Shown here: one piece after another, positions 24,108 to 33,110 of the stretch | How positions within the stretch are numbered: position 1 is the stretch's first letter | How the letters are laid out: each line of letters begins with the position of its first letter | Virus record (IMG/VR): IMGVR_UViG_3300034407_002591 | Location: 1 to 33,139 of that record | Length of the DNA: 33,139 nucleotides | Strand: one strand, 5' to 3' | DNA from: a virus | Notes under the pieces: model-generated | Databases searched by the model: none | Seen by the model: the letters and a program-made list of their open reading frames with translations, nothing else | Told to the model about the DNA's origin: nothing | Position numbers and translations under genes: made by a program

Positions 24108-25037
24108 ATGGCAAATTTAAATCGTGATGTATCGCCAGCATTTGTGGAACTTTTCGAAAGTGAAGTGCATCAAGCATATCAAGAAGAGGGCGACAAACTA
24201 GCCTCAACGGTACGAACTAAAACTGGTGTATCGGGTACGTCCGTTCACTTCCCTATTTACGGCAAAGGCGCAGCGCAAGATCGCGGCGCTTCTGCGTCTG
24301 ACGTTCCAGTTATGGGTGTTGGTGCGGAGTCTGTTAAGTGCGATCTAGCGCGTAAGATTGCGGCGGATTACTCAGACGTTTTTGACGAAGCGGCACTTAA
24401 CTTTGATGACCGTCAAGAGCTTGCAATGGCTATTGGCTATGCAATGCGCCGTTGTGAAGATCAAATGATCATTGATGCAATGAATGCGGCTCACTTGGCT
24501 GGTGGTGTGAAAGCTCCAAACGTTGTCGCTTTGGATTACGGCGAATCAGCAAATGCACCGCTAACACTCAAGAAAGTTAAACGCGCAAGTAACTTACTAA
24601 ACCGCCAAGGCGTACCGCGTAAAGACCGTTACTTTGTTTACACTCCAGATGGCCTTAATCACCTATTGGATGCGGAAGAAGTAACAACACTCGACAAGAA
24701 CAACGTTAAAGCGCTGGTTGATGGCGACATTGATACTTATCTTGGTTTCAAGTTCATCATGATTAATGACGAAACCGTGAAAGTGATCGACCCTGCGAAC
24801 CCGTCAGCAACGAAAGACATTACAACAGGTCTACCGACTCACACGGTGACGAACTCGCGTAAATACTTTGCATATCACCGCCGCGCGGTTGGTTACGCTG
24901 CAAGCATCGACAAAACGACTATGGCGGACTGGGTAGCTCAAAAAGCCTCTTTCCTCATTCAGTCGCATTTGTATGCTGGCTCGGTTGTAATCGACCCGAC
25001 AGGTTACGTGACCGTTTTGTGTCTTGAAACGCCTTAG
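24108..25037 (+). CDS. Major capsid protein
   Basis: 309 residues, the size of podovirus capsid proteins with an HK97-type fold. It begins with the helix SPAFVELFESEVHQAYQEE, then SGTSVHFPIYGKGAAQDR, and has the late element YFAYHRRAVGYA typical of these proteins. Codons at this gene look well adapted (many CGT, GGT, AAC), as expected for a highly made protein. It is flanked by a hairpin before and a strong terminator after, a setting like T7 gene 10. Confidence 0.88.
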   Translation: MANLNRDVSPAFVELFESEVHQAYQEEGDKLASTVRTKTGVSGTSVHFPIYGKGAAQDRGASASDVPVMGVGAESVKCDLARKIAADYSDVFDEAALNFDDRQELAMAIGYAMRRCEDQMIIDAMNAAHLAGGVKAPNVVALDYGESANAPLTLKKVKRASNLLNRQGVPRKDRYFVYTPDGLNHLLDAEEVTTLDKNNVKALVDGDIDTYLGFKFIMINDETVKVIDPANPSATKDITTGLPTHTVTNSRKYFAYHRRAVGYAASIDKTTMADWVAQKASFLIQSHLYAGSVVIDPTGYVTVLCLETP

Positions 25038-25070
25038 AGTCAAATTAAAACTTGGCTCAATGAAGCAATA

Positions 25071-25097
25071 AGGAGAGCCTAGCGCTCTCCTTTTTTT
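25071..25097 (+). terminator. Strong terminator after major capsid gene
   Basis: AGGAGAGC (25071-25078), loop CTAGC, GCTCTCCT (25084-25091) and a run of T. Same place as the T-phi terminator of T7 behind gene 10. The tail genes that follow must be read by partial read-through. Confidence 0.92.
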
Positions 25098-25113
25098 ATT
25101 TAAGGAAAACAAC

Positions 25114-25704
25114 ATGGCAGTATCAGACAGAATTGATTTAGCGTCTAAAGCATGTGTCTTACTTGGTGCTAACCAGATAAACAGCTTTGATGAAGTTACA
25201 ACAGAGGGATTGGCAGTTAGAACGTTTTACGATCTTGTTTATGGTGCGTGTCTCAAGCATCGAAACTGGACGTTTGCAAAGCGAACCCTACGCCTAAGTC
25301 AAGTACAAGAAGAGCCAACCGACTGGGGTTACAACTTCACATACCGCTTAGATATGGAGATCGCAAAGCTAATCAGCTTGCAAAACACATCAAGCCAATA
25401 CGTGTTAGCGTCCCGTCGCAAGATTTACACTGACATACCCAACGCATTTGCTGTATGCCTTGTCTATCCAGATGAGGCTTTATTGCCGGAGGATTTTAAA
25501 TTGGCATTCATCCATCTACTTGCAGCATCGATGGCTGTAACTGTCACTGATGACAGTAGTCAGCGAGAGCGTTTTAACCTTGAGGGTGCAAACCTAATGA
25601 AACAAGCCGGAACCAATGACGCGGTGCAAAGTGGCAATCTAACCTATCAAACAGGCTCATTGCTGGTGGATACTCACGGCGGCGGCTTTCACGGGGATTA
25701 TTAA
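25114..25704 (+). CDS. Tail tubular protein A (T7 gp11-like adaptor)
   Basis: 196 residues, the length of T7 gp11. The start DRIDLASKACVLLGANQINS and the segment YDLVYGACLKHRNWTFAKR fit the tail tubular A family, which forms the ring between portal and nozzle. Ribosome site AAGGAAAA. Two bases separate it from the nozzle gene, so the two partner proteins are co-translated. Confidence 0.88.
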   Translation: MAVSDRIDLASKACVLLGANQINSFDEVTTEGLAVRTFYDLVYGACLKHRNWTFAKRTLRLSQVQEEPTDWGYNFTYRLDMEIAKLISLQNTSSQYVLASRRKIYTDIPNAFAVCLVYPDEALLPEDFKLAFIHLLAASMAVTVTDDSSQRERFNLEGANLMKQAGTNDAVQSGNLTYQTGSLLVDTHGGGFHGDY

Positions 25705-25706
25705 TC

Positions 25707-27926
25707 ATGCCAGTTACCAAACCAATTCAATCAAGTTTTAATATGGGCGTGCTGTCTCCAGAAATGATGGCGCGAACAGACATAGAGCAATATTACAGAG
25801 GTGCAAAGACCATCAAGAATGGCGTTGTACTTCCTCAAGGCGGAGTGACGAAACGGCACGGATTCAAGTATCTAGCGAATATTGATTACTCAACAATTGC
25901 GCCTCACTTCCAAAATAGCGGTGGCCTTGTGCGTGTCATGCCTTACTTGCATGGTGGTGGCACTTATCTTGTTATCATTTCGTCAAATGGCAATCTATCA
26001 GTATTGACAGATAAAGGCGCAGTGGTTCAAGTGCGCGTTGTTGCTGATGGTGGCGCAAAGTCAACAGCAGCAAATGAGGTTGATATTAGCGGGCGAATAT
26101 TTGGTGATGCCATTGAAGACCTGCAATACAAGCAGATAGTTAACGACCTTGTGATCTTGTCTGAGTTCACAGCGCCTTTTGTTGTGATACGTGATCATGA
26201 TGGCCTGTTTGAAGTGCGCAAGGTTCCAAACCTAACAACGCCAAAGGCAGAGTATCTGGACGAGTGGGCAACCGGAACAACTCGCTGGAGAATTGTTGAT
26301 ATTGAGTTTGAAAACATGAATCAAGGTGATCGGTTTAGTCTTGGCATTCATAGCGGCTCATCACTAGCAACGCATGACATCACATACAGCGTAACTCAAG
26401 AGCCGCTAGACGGAAGTGTTGTAAATGCGGGTGACAATGCAGATGTAATGGCGGCGGCAATCGGTACGGCTACAGGCTCAACGGCTGCGGCGATCTACGA
26501 AGTAACGCCAAGGCAGATAATTAAAGAATCTGACGGAACGCTGATAACGGTTAATCTACGCCAGTTCGCTGGAATAAAACTAACCAGAACGGATGACAAG
26601 CCACTGTTTTGCGTATCAAAGCAAAGTCACAAGTCAAGAATCAAATGCAAACCAGTAAACCCAGCAGCGGCACTATCAAGCGTAAAGGAGCAGCCAAGTT
26701 GGGATGTCAATAGAGGCTACCCAAGTGTTGCGGGTGAGTTTGGCGGGCGCTTTGTTTTGGCTGGCTCAAGCTACCAGCCAGAAACTGTTTGGATGTCAAA
26801 GATTTACCAGTATTACGACTTTCTATTACCAGACAGTCCGGTGGCAACCAGTCCAATAGAGGTAACGTTGGCAACTGAAAAGGCATCACGCATCACTGGG
26901 ATTATTGATTCTAGACGACTAACGATATTCACAGATAGAACGGCTTACATACTGGGTGGGGCTGGTGAGGACGTAATTACTCCAGATACGGTTCGAGCGC
27001 AAAACATCAACATAAAAGGCTCAAAGCTTATTAGGCCAGAATCATTGGATGATGAAATTTGTTATGTGCAACAGTCTGGAGCGGAGCTTAACAGCACTAG
27101 CTATGAGTTCACGCGTGACAGTTACATTTCCAGTCAGAGTTCCATCTATTCCGCACACTTACTCAAACAAGTTCGCCAGATGTCCAAGACGCTATCTAGC
27201 GCTCAGTTCAACGCTGAGTATTTAACGTGCTTAAACTATGATGGAACAATGGCCAGCTTTTCCAGCTTGAAAGAGCAGGAGCTAAAGAACTGGACTGAGT
27301 TTGTGACCAATGGCGAGGTGATCGACATTGTGGGCGTTAAGTCGAGTAACTTTGCACTAGTTAGGCGCGGCATTGCTGGAAAGGAAATCATAACCCTTGA
27401 GCAAATGACGGAAGAGGCAAGTTATTGTGATTACGCTCAAATCTACTTTTCAAGCGTTCCATTCGATAGCATCGCAGGGTTTGAGCACTTAGCAGGGGAA
27501 CACATGGTGGCCATTGCTGATGGTTATGATCTTGACTTGCTGGTTAGTGGTGACGGTCGGGTAACACTGCCATTTAAGGCGAGTTATGTAGTGCTAGGTA
27601 TTCCATTTGACTTTGAGCTTGAGCCGATGCCAGTTAACGTTGACTTTCAAAGTGGCTCAATTGTTAACACTCGCAAACGAATTAATCAGGCAAAAGTAAC
27701 TGTACTAAACAGTCGTGATGTAACGCTTGAATATGCGGGGCGAGACTTTGCAATAGCTGATCGCCATGTTGGATTTAAACTTGGCGAACCACCGCAACCA
27801 TATACAGGTGTTAAAGAGTTGCGTTTAACTGGATGGATTAATAAAGGTAGTGTTAAGATTAAATCAAATCGACCTGTACCAGTTACGGTTCTAGGTTTGG
27901 AAATGAAAGTAAGAGCTAAGGGGTAG
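25707..27926 (+). CDS. Tail tubular protein B (T7 gp12-like nozzle)
   Basis: 739 residues, close to T7 gp12. The start is typical: S-F-N-M-G-V-L-S-P-E-M-M-A-R-T-D-I-E-Q-Y-Y, then G-V-V-L-P-Q-G-G-V-T-K-R-H-G. Beta-rich throughout. It forms the hollow tip of the short tail and carries the fibres, here probably the protein encoded at 2017. Confidence 0.9.
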   Translation: MPVTKPIQSSFNMGVLSPEMMARTDIEQYYRGAKTIKNGVVLPQGGVTKRHGFKYLANIDYSTIAPHFQNSGGLVRVMPYLHGGGTYLVIISSNGNLSVLTDKGAVVQVRVVADGGAKSTAANEVDISGRIFGDAIEDLQYKQIVNDLVILSEFTAPFVVIRDHDGLFEVRKVPNLTTPKAEYLDEWATGTTRWRIVDIEFENMNQGDRFSLGIHSGSSLATHDITYSVTQEPLDGSVVNAGDNADVMAAAIGTATGSTAAAIYEVTPRQIIKESDGTLITVNLRQFAGIKLTRTDDKPLFCVSKQSHKSRIKCKPVNPAAALSSVKEQPSWDVNRGYPSVAGEFGGRFVLAGSSYQPETVWMSKIYQYYDFLLPDSPVATSPIEVTLATEKASRITGIIDSRRLTIFTDRTAYILGGAGEDVITPDTVRAQNINIKGSKLIRPESLDDEICYVQQSGAELNSTSYEFTRDSYISSQSSIYSAHLLKQVRQMSKTLSSAQFNAEYLTCLNYDGTMASFSSLKEQELKNWTEFVTNGEVIDIVGVKSSNFALVRRGIAGKEIITLEQMTEEASYCDYAQIYFSSVPFDSIAGFEHLAGEHMVAIADGYDLDLLVSGDGRVTLPFKASYVVLGIPFDFELEPMPVNVDFQSGSIVNTRKRINQAKVTVLNSRDVTLEYAGRDFAIADRHVGFKLGEPPQPYTGVKELRLTGWINKGSVKIKSNRPVPVTVLGLEMKVRAKG

Positions 27927-27929
27927 AGC

Positions 27930-28424
27930 ATGGGACAGGCAGCATTACCAATCATGATAATGATGACCGTTGCATCAACAGCGGTCAGTGTGTCGCAAAG
28001 TAGAAGTCAGCAAGCGCTATTGAATCAACAGGCGGAAGAGAGCCAAAAAAGCCTAGAGTTTCAAATGTCGCAGCGTACGAACCAAATCAAATCACAAGGC
28101 AAGGAGCAGGAGATAGACAGGCTTAGAAACTTGCGCGCGGTGATTGGACAGAACATTGTAGCGTCCATTGGTTCTGGCTTAACCATTGAGGGGACGCCGA
28201 GCAATATCATAGAAAGTAATATTGAAGATGCGCGGCAAGATATCGACATCATACAAGGCAACGTTGCGGCGTCTATTGCTGGAACGGTGGCTGGTGGTGC
28301 GCAACAATCACAAGCAATTGAATCAGGAAGACGCGCTGGCGTTAAGGCTGCGGGCGACCAAATAACAAGTTCTGTAATTGGCGGAATATCACAAGGTGCT
28401 GGTTATGGAATGGGGAGTGTTTAA
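27930..28424 (+). CDS. Internal virion protein, T7 gp14-like by position
   Basis: 164 residues. A hydrophobic segment near the start (about 5-24, ALPIMIMMTVASTAVSVS) is followed by a Gln/Ser/Glu-rich helix and a Gly/Ala/Ser-rich end. In T7 relatives gp14 is ejected first and forms a pore in the outer membrane. This protein has the right size, place and general composition; sequence identity is not obvious by eye. Confidence 0.75.
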   Translation: MGQAALPIMIMMTVASTAVSVSQSRSQQALLNQQAEESQKSLEFQMSQRTNQIKSQGKEQEIDRLRNLRAVIGQNIVASIGSGLTIEGTPSNIIESNIEDARQDIDIIQGNVAASIAGTVAGGAQQSQAIESGRRAGVKAAGDQITSSVIGGISQGAGYGMGSV

Positions 28425-28426
28425 AA

Positions 28427-30568
28427 ATGTTTGAACGTTTCGAAAAGCGAGCAACAACACAGGTTGACACAACGGCGTCCGATATGGGCGCACAAGCTTT
28501 GAGCTATCAGCAGCAAGCAGAGCGTCAAGCAATGAGCGTGACACATCAAGCCACTCAAAATTTAATGACTGGCTTATCACGCATTTCTGGACAGGCCATT
28601 GATTATCAAAACGCACTGATCGCAAAGGAAAATAAAAACGTCTTAGAAAAGGCGGCGGTTGAGGGTGAATTGTCGGTGAGCTTGGGGCAGTTCCAAGCTG
28701 ACATGCGAGATGGTGACGACCTTTACACCACAGCATACAACAAGGCAGCGCAAGCAAAGGTCTATGCAAATGTTCGAACGTATACAAACAATCGAATGGC
28801 AGAGATAGCCGCGCAGAACCAAGATGACCCCACAGCGTTTAGGGCGGAAGTGTCAGCGCTAACAGAGTCAATGACGGAAGAGTTGCAACTAAGCAATGAC
28901 GGAAACTTGATCTTAACTCGCACTATAGATGAGGGTTACGCACGCTTTGCGCCGCAAGTTATCAAGAATGGTTACAACCTAGCCAAGCAAGAAGAGACGG
29001 CGGCATTCAATGAAACGATGTCCACAACAACCAACATTGCTTTAAACGATATTCGAGCGGGTAACTTTGACCGCCTTGAATCATTGTATGAAGACTGGGG
29101 ATCGGTTTTCGAAGAGGGGGTGGAGCGCGGCATTTATGCAGAGTCGGATAAGGCCAAGGTATTTAATGCTTTGTTGCTTGAGGGTAACGAACAAATGGTT
29201 ATGTCATACACTGACGCAGCCGAGCAAACCAAGGACTTTGCAGGGGCGCGCACAGCGATTGATGCTTGGCGAGAAAGCGCAGCGGAGACGGGGCAATTTA
29301 GCCCAGACCAGATTGATGCAATTGAAGCAAAAGGAAAGGAGGCGATAAATCGAGGCGAATACGCATACAAGCAACAGCTAAAGAACAAGAAAACAGAAAT
29401 AGCAGCGGCGCAGGTTAAGCAAGATTCAATAGACCGCGTTAAAACATCAATGGACACTGGTTACGCATTGCCGAAAAACAAGCAAAATCAAAAGGATATG
29501 GACACTTTTTACGGTGAGTTCATGAGTGATTTTGATTTGCAGAACCCGAAACACATAGCAGCGGGCGCGCAGATAGTCGGGCAAACAAAGCTCATACCAA
29601 CGCAAATGATTGAGAATCTTGATCGTGCCGCCTTGTCTAACAACACTGGAAGTATGTCTGGCGGCGTGATGCTTTACGAGCAGTTAAAAACATTATCACC
29701 GCGCACGCTAGCAAACAGCATGAACCCAGACACAGCGGCATTTTATGAGAATGTAACCCGCTTACAGAAGTCTGGAGCAACGGCAGAAGAGGCGCAGCAG
29801 GTCGCATTTAAAAACGTGTACGCGCAGGACGCGCAGCAAAAGCAAGTCCTAAACACTCGCATGGCAAACACTGAGTATAAAGAAACGCGCACAGACGCAG
29901 CGCAGGACGCCTTTAACGAAAGGGCGGGCGGTTGGTTTGCTCCAGACGATTTAAACGAGCTGGGAGCGTCTGGCTTGGAATACGAGGCGGATTACTACAC
30001 GTTGTTTGATGCTTTCTATAGAAAGACAGGCGGAGACATTGAAGCCGCTAAAAGCATGACCAACGAAAGAATCCAGAGAAAGTGGGCGGTTACTGATATC
30101 AATGGCGACTGGCAGCCAATGAGATTTAGCCCAGAGTCAATCTATGGAAGTGATGGTGATAACTCTTGGATTGGTGATCAGTGGAAAGAGCACGACTTGC
30201 CAGAGCTGCGAACGCAACTTGGATTAGAAGAAGATGCAGAAATAAAACTGATACCACATACAGAGACAGGGCGCAGCAAGCCGACTTGGAAGATTTTACA
30301 AGTTGAGCGAAACGAAGATGGCGCAGTAACTAACCTTGTTGACGTTGCAGACGAAAGCGGGGTTAGCCTTACATGGTATCCAGACTTTAGTCGCTACAGT
30401 GAAAGAATGGGTATTGGCGACAGGGCGGAAAAACGACTGGACGCAGCGAAGCGAGAATGGGAAATGAACAGCGTTAAATCAAGAGAGGGCGCAAGTATTC
30501 CGCGCGCTTATGGATTCTTCCCAGCAGCAGAACAAAAATTTAGCACTAAAGCTATTAAGGGGTGGTAA
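28427..30568 (+). CDS. Internal virion protein, T7 gp15-like by position
   Basis: 713 residues, almost wholly helical, rich in Ala, Gln, Glu, Asp and Asn, no membrane segment and no cysteine-based or enzymatic motif. It is placed between the gp14-like and gp16-like genes and is close in length to T7 gp15 (747 residues, as I recall), which forms a tube across the periplasm. The stop TAA is shared with the next start (TAATG). Confidence 0.78.
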   Translation: MFERFEKRATTQVDTTASDMGAQALSYQQQAERQAMSVTHQATQNLMTGLSRISGQAIDYQNALIAKENKNVLEKAAVEGELSVSLGQFQADMRDGDDLYTTAYNKAAQAKVYANVRTYTNNRMAEIAAQNQDDPTAFRAEVSALTESMTEELQLSNDGNLILTRTIDEGYARFAPQVIKNGYNLAKQEETAAFNETMSTTTNIALNDIRAGNFDRLESLYEDWGSVFEEGVERGIYAESDKAKVFNALLLEGNEQMVMSYTDAAEQTKDFAGARTAIDAWRESAAETGQFSPDQIDAIEAKGKEAINRGEYAYKQQLKNKKTEIAAAQVKQDSIDRVKTSMDTGYALPKNKQNQKDMDTFYGEFMSDFDLQNPKHIAAGAQIVGQTKLIPTQMIENLDRAALSNNTGSMSGGVMLYEQLKTLSPRTLANSMNPDTAAFYENVTRLQKSGATAEEAQQVAFKNVYAQDAQQKQVLNTRMANTEYKETRTDAAQDAFNERAGGWFAPDDLNELGASGLEYEADYYTLFDAFYRKTGGDIEAAKSMTNERIQRKWAVTDINGDWQPMRFSPESIYGSDGDNSWIGDQWKEHDLPELRTQLGLEEDAEIKLIPHTETGRSKPTWKILQVERNEDGAVTNLVDVADESGVSLTWYPDFSRYSERMGIGDRAEKRLDAAKREWEMNSVKSREGASIPRAYGFFPAAEQKFSTKAIKGW

Positions 30569-31950
30569 TGCCATTTATTCCATTAAATGAAAATCCGGTG
30601 TTTTCTCCAGAAAGAAGCATGGAGACAGAAACCGAAAAGCAATCACGATTGCTAGGTGATTATACAGCGGGAAGAGTTGACCCAAACGGCGGCGCATGGG
30701 AAACCATGAAAGCTGCTTTTCGTCTGGATAACAGCTTGGCAAGTTACGCATACAACAAAACAACACAAACCTTTGATGCGCTGGAGGGCTACAGCCCATA
30801 TTCAGAGAAGATAGAAACAGAGGGCTATGATCCAATGTTGTTTGTTGAGTCGCGCAGCCCAGAGCAAACGGCGCACATTAAAAGCCAGATTGATCTAGAA
30901 AGCGAAGACAGGCGCTTTATTGAGTCGCAAGGCGCTGGAGGTTGGGCGGCTAGTATGGCGGCAGGGCTAACAGACCCAATGACATTGGCAACAATGCTAA
31001 TTCCATTTGGTACGGTGGCCAAGGGTGGTTCATTGATAGCTAGCGGTATGCGTGCGGCGGCTGGTGGTGTTGTTGGTTCTGGTGCGACCGAATGGGCTTT
31101 ACATCAATCACAGATAACGCGTACGGCGGAAGAGTCAGCAATAAACATACTTGCAGACGCCACACTGTCTGGAACGCTAGGAACGGCGGCACAAGCCTTT
31201 ATTAACAAGGGCGAGGCTGGCATAGCAAAGCAGAAGCTAAAAAGCTATATGACCGATAGCGGAGAGTATGCAGCAGCAGCAGCGCCGCATAAGTCCGTGG
31301 GTGCTGCGGCAGTTGAGCAAACCACAATGGCGGATGAAACGCTATTACATGCAAAGGCTGTAAAAACAATGGGCTTCTTTTCTCCACAAGTTGCAATGAT
31401 GGAAAGTAAATCACTAGCAGCCCGCAAAGCAGCGCAAGCCCTTGCTGAAAACAATCTGATATTTGCCAAGAACGAAGCAGGAGTGGCAACAAAGCAAGCC
31501 GTTGAAACGAATATAAAGCGTTACAACGGTTTAATTCACAGTGTAAATCGCGATTCAAAAACAATGTACGCGGCATATAAAAAGCGCATAGCAGAAGCGC
31601 AAGCGGCAGGAAGCACACCGGAAGACTTGCTGGCAATGACGCCAAGAGACGACCGACTGAGAGCGGGGCAGGGTGATTCACTACCAAAACCAATGAGTGA
31701 GCAAGAGTTTTATTATCGTGTAACCAAGGCCATGCGAGACGGTGACGAGTCATTTATACCAGAAGCGCAAGCGCTAGCTAAACAGTTGCGCCCTATCTAT
31801 GCCCGGGGTCTGAAGCGCCCTGGGGTTTGCGTGGCTCTGGTTAGTGGATTCCAACCTGGTGTTGGTCGGTCTTGTTTGCAGCATAGAAGGCTGCTTCGAA
31901 CTCGTCAGGTGACGCGTCGTCGAGGTAGCTGTGGATCCGGTCGGTGTTGA
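30568..31950 (+). CDS. Large internal virion (ejection) protein, N-terminal part, with false tail after 31801
   Basis: Start ATG 30568 with AAGGGG upstream (the frame is open from a GTG at 30562). Genuine phage coding runs to 31801, and the rest of the gene is at 78-2017. Joined, it gives 1057 residues, shorter than T7 gp16 (about 1300). Residues about 120-190 are Gly/Ala-rich and hydrophobic (AASMAAGLTDP, AAAGGVVGSGATEW), likely membrane-active on ejection. No transglycosylase motif is seen at the N-terminus, unlike T7 gp16. Codons from 31802 to the stop at 31948-31950 come from the foreign IS tail and encode a meaningless Arg/Gly-rich end. Confidence 0.75.
   Translation: MPFIPLNENPVFSPERSMETETEKQSRLLGDYTAGRVDPNGGAWETMKAAFRLDNSLASYAYNKTTQTFDALEGYSPYSEKIETEGYDPMLFVESRSPEQTAHIKSQIDLESEDRRFIESQGAGGWAASMAAGLTDPMTLATMLIPFGTVAKGGSLIASGMRAAAGGVVGSGATEWALHQSQITRTAEESAINILADATLSGTLGTAAQAFINKGEAGIAKQKLKSYMTDSGEYAAAAAPHKSVGAAAVEQTTMADETLLHAKAVKTMGFFSPQVAMMESKSLAARKAAQALAENNLIFAKNEAGVATKQAVETNIKRYNGLIHSVNRDSKTMYAAYKKRIAEAQAAGSTPEDLLAMTPRDDRLRAGQGDSLPKPMSEQEFYYRVTKAMRDGDESFIPEAQALAKQLRPIYARGLKRPGVCVALVSGFQPGVGRSCLQHRRLLRTRQVTRRRGSCGSGRC
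31725..31801. repeat. 77-bp terminal direct repeat, copy 2
   Basis: Identical to bases 1-77. It marks the point where the phage circle closes and where the foreign tail is attached. Confidence 0.9.
31811..31837 (+). repeat. IS terminal inverted repeat, end behind orfB
   Basis: TGAAGCGCCCTGGGGTTTGC and onward aligns with the opposite end read inward (TGAATCGCACTGGGTTTCGC) with a few mismatches and two single-base gaps. Confidence 0.8.
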
Positions 31951-32749
31951 ACCAGTGCACCCAGCCAAGGGTGGCGAGTTCGACGTCTTCGGCGTTGCGC
32001 CATCGGCCTTGGTGCTCGGGTCCTCGGATCAGCTCGGCTTTGTAGAGGCTGTTGGTTGCCTCGGCCAGGGCGTTGTCATAGGAATCGCCGACGCTGCCGA
32101 TTGAGGGTCGGGCGCCGATCTCGTCGAGACGTTCGCCGTAGCGGATGCTGGTGTACTGAGACCCGGCATCAGAATGAGCGATCAGTCCTTCAAGGATCGT
32201 GCCGCGGTTGAAGCGTGCCATCTCCAGTGCGTCGAGCACCATGTCGGTACGCATGTGATCAGCAGCTCGCCAACCAACGATCTTTCGTGAGAACGCGTCG
32301 ATGATAAAGCACACATAGACCATGCCTGACCACGTCGGCACATACGTGAGATCAGTCACCCACAACGCGTTCGGCCGCTCAGCGGTGAAGTCGCGATCAA
32401 CCAAATCTGGTGGCCGGTCTGCAGTGTCGTCGCGTCGGGTGGTCCGCACCCGTTTCAGCTTCGACACGCCCGAGATCCCGGCCTGTTTCATGAGCCGGGC
32501 GATCTGATCACGCCCGATCTCATGGCCAGCCTTGCGCGCCGCAACCCACATTTTGCGTGCGCCATAGACGCTGTAGTTCGCCTTCCACAGCGCGACCAGG
32601 ATCGGGATCCACACCGCGTCGCTGATCGCCCGCTTCGACAGCGGCCGGGTCTTGGCACTGCGGTAGGTGGACGGAGCGAACTGCAAAACTTCGCAGATCG
32701 GTTCGACTCCGAACTCCTGTCGGTTCTGGTCGATGAAATCGACCATCAC
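31841..32749 (-). CDS. IS3-family transposase OrfB (DDE catalytic subunit)
   Basis: 302 residues from a GTG at 32749 (ATG at 32746 follows at once). An HTH_21-like region (about 55-95, NYSVYGARKMWVAARKAGHE, RLMKQAGISG) precedes the integrase core. The catalytic triad is visible: Asp133 (WVTDLTYV), Asp194 (AHSDAGSQYT) and Glu230 (SYDNALAEATN), with 35 residues between the last two, the classic DD(35)E of IS3. The GTG overlaps the OrfA stop (GTGA), and the frame is -1 relative to OrfA, so the active OrfAB fusion would arise by frameshifting. The gene appears intact. Confidence 0.92.
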   Translation of the reverse strand: MMVDFIDQNRQEFGVEPICEVLQFAPSTYRSAKTRPLSKRAISDAVWIPILVALWKANYSVYGARKMWVAARKAGHEIGRDQIARLMKQAGISGVSKLKRVRTTRRDDTADRPPDLVDRDFTAERPNALWVTDLTYVPTWSGMVYVCFIIDAFSRKIVGWRAADHMRTDMVLDALEMARFNRGTILEGLIAHSDAGSQYTSIRYGERLDEIGARPSIGSVGDSYDNALAEATNSLYKAELIRGPEHQGRWRNAEDVELATLGWVHWFNTDRIHSYLDDASPDEFEAAFYAANKTDQHQVGIH

Positions 32750-33096
32750 TTCTGTTGGCGGTCCAACTCCGCCCCGAAGAAAAGCGCAGCACGTTTCAAA
32801 ATCTCATTCGCGCGTTTCAACTCTTTGAGTTCTTGGCGTAGCCGCTTGTTCTCCTCAGCCTCCGCGGAGCTGGTCCCGGGCCGCATGCCACGGTCAATGT
32901 CGGCCTGCTTGACCCACAGCCTCACCGATTCCACGCCATAGCCGAGTTGCTCAGCCACCCGCTGGGCTGTGCCCGCTTCGGTGCCGAGTTCCTCACGCAG
33001 CGCGAAAACCAGCCGCACCGCCGACTCCTTCTGCTCCGCTGTGTAGCGCCGACGAGTCGGCTTGGATTCCATATCTACATTCATAGCAATCGTCAT
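32746..33096 (-). CDS. IS3-family transposase OrfA
   Basis: 116 residues from ATG 33096; in-frame ATGs at 33084 and 33072 are also possible and no clear ribosome site decides. Residues about 13-65 form the HTH that binds the IS ends (RRYTAEQKESAVRLV, VAEQLGYGVESVRLWVKQAD). Residues about 77-105 form a leucine-zipper coiled coil (EENKRLRQELKELKRANEIL), as usual in OrfA. A possible -1 slip site lies in the last 20 codons (for example T-TTG-AAA or T-TTC-TTC), though the common A6G is not present. Confidence 0.9.
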   Translation of the reverse strand: MTIAMNVDMESKPTRRRYTAEQKESAVRLVFALREELGTEAGTAQRVAEQLGYGVESVRLWVKQADIDRGMRPGTSSAEAEENKRLRQELKELKRANEILKRAALFFGAELDRQQK

Positions 33097-33110
33097 CTTT
33101 CAAAGCTGAC

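Noticed and set aside
31202-31753. 183-residue reverse-strand frame opposite the ejection gene
   Set aside because: Leucine-rich shadow of a strongly supported + strand gene; no ribosome site and no neighbours on that strand.
31802-31950. Phage-frame extension after the junction, as a fusion protein with the IS
   Set aside because: The 49 extra codons are antisense IS sequence; the true continuation of the gene is at 78-2017.
32522-32941. Plus-strand frame inside the IS
   Set aside because: Antisense shadow in G+C-rich DNA over the overlapping transposase genes.
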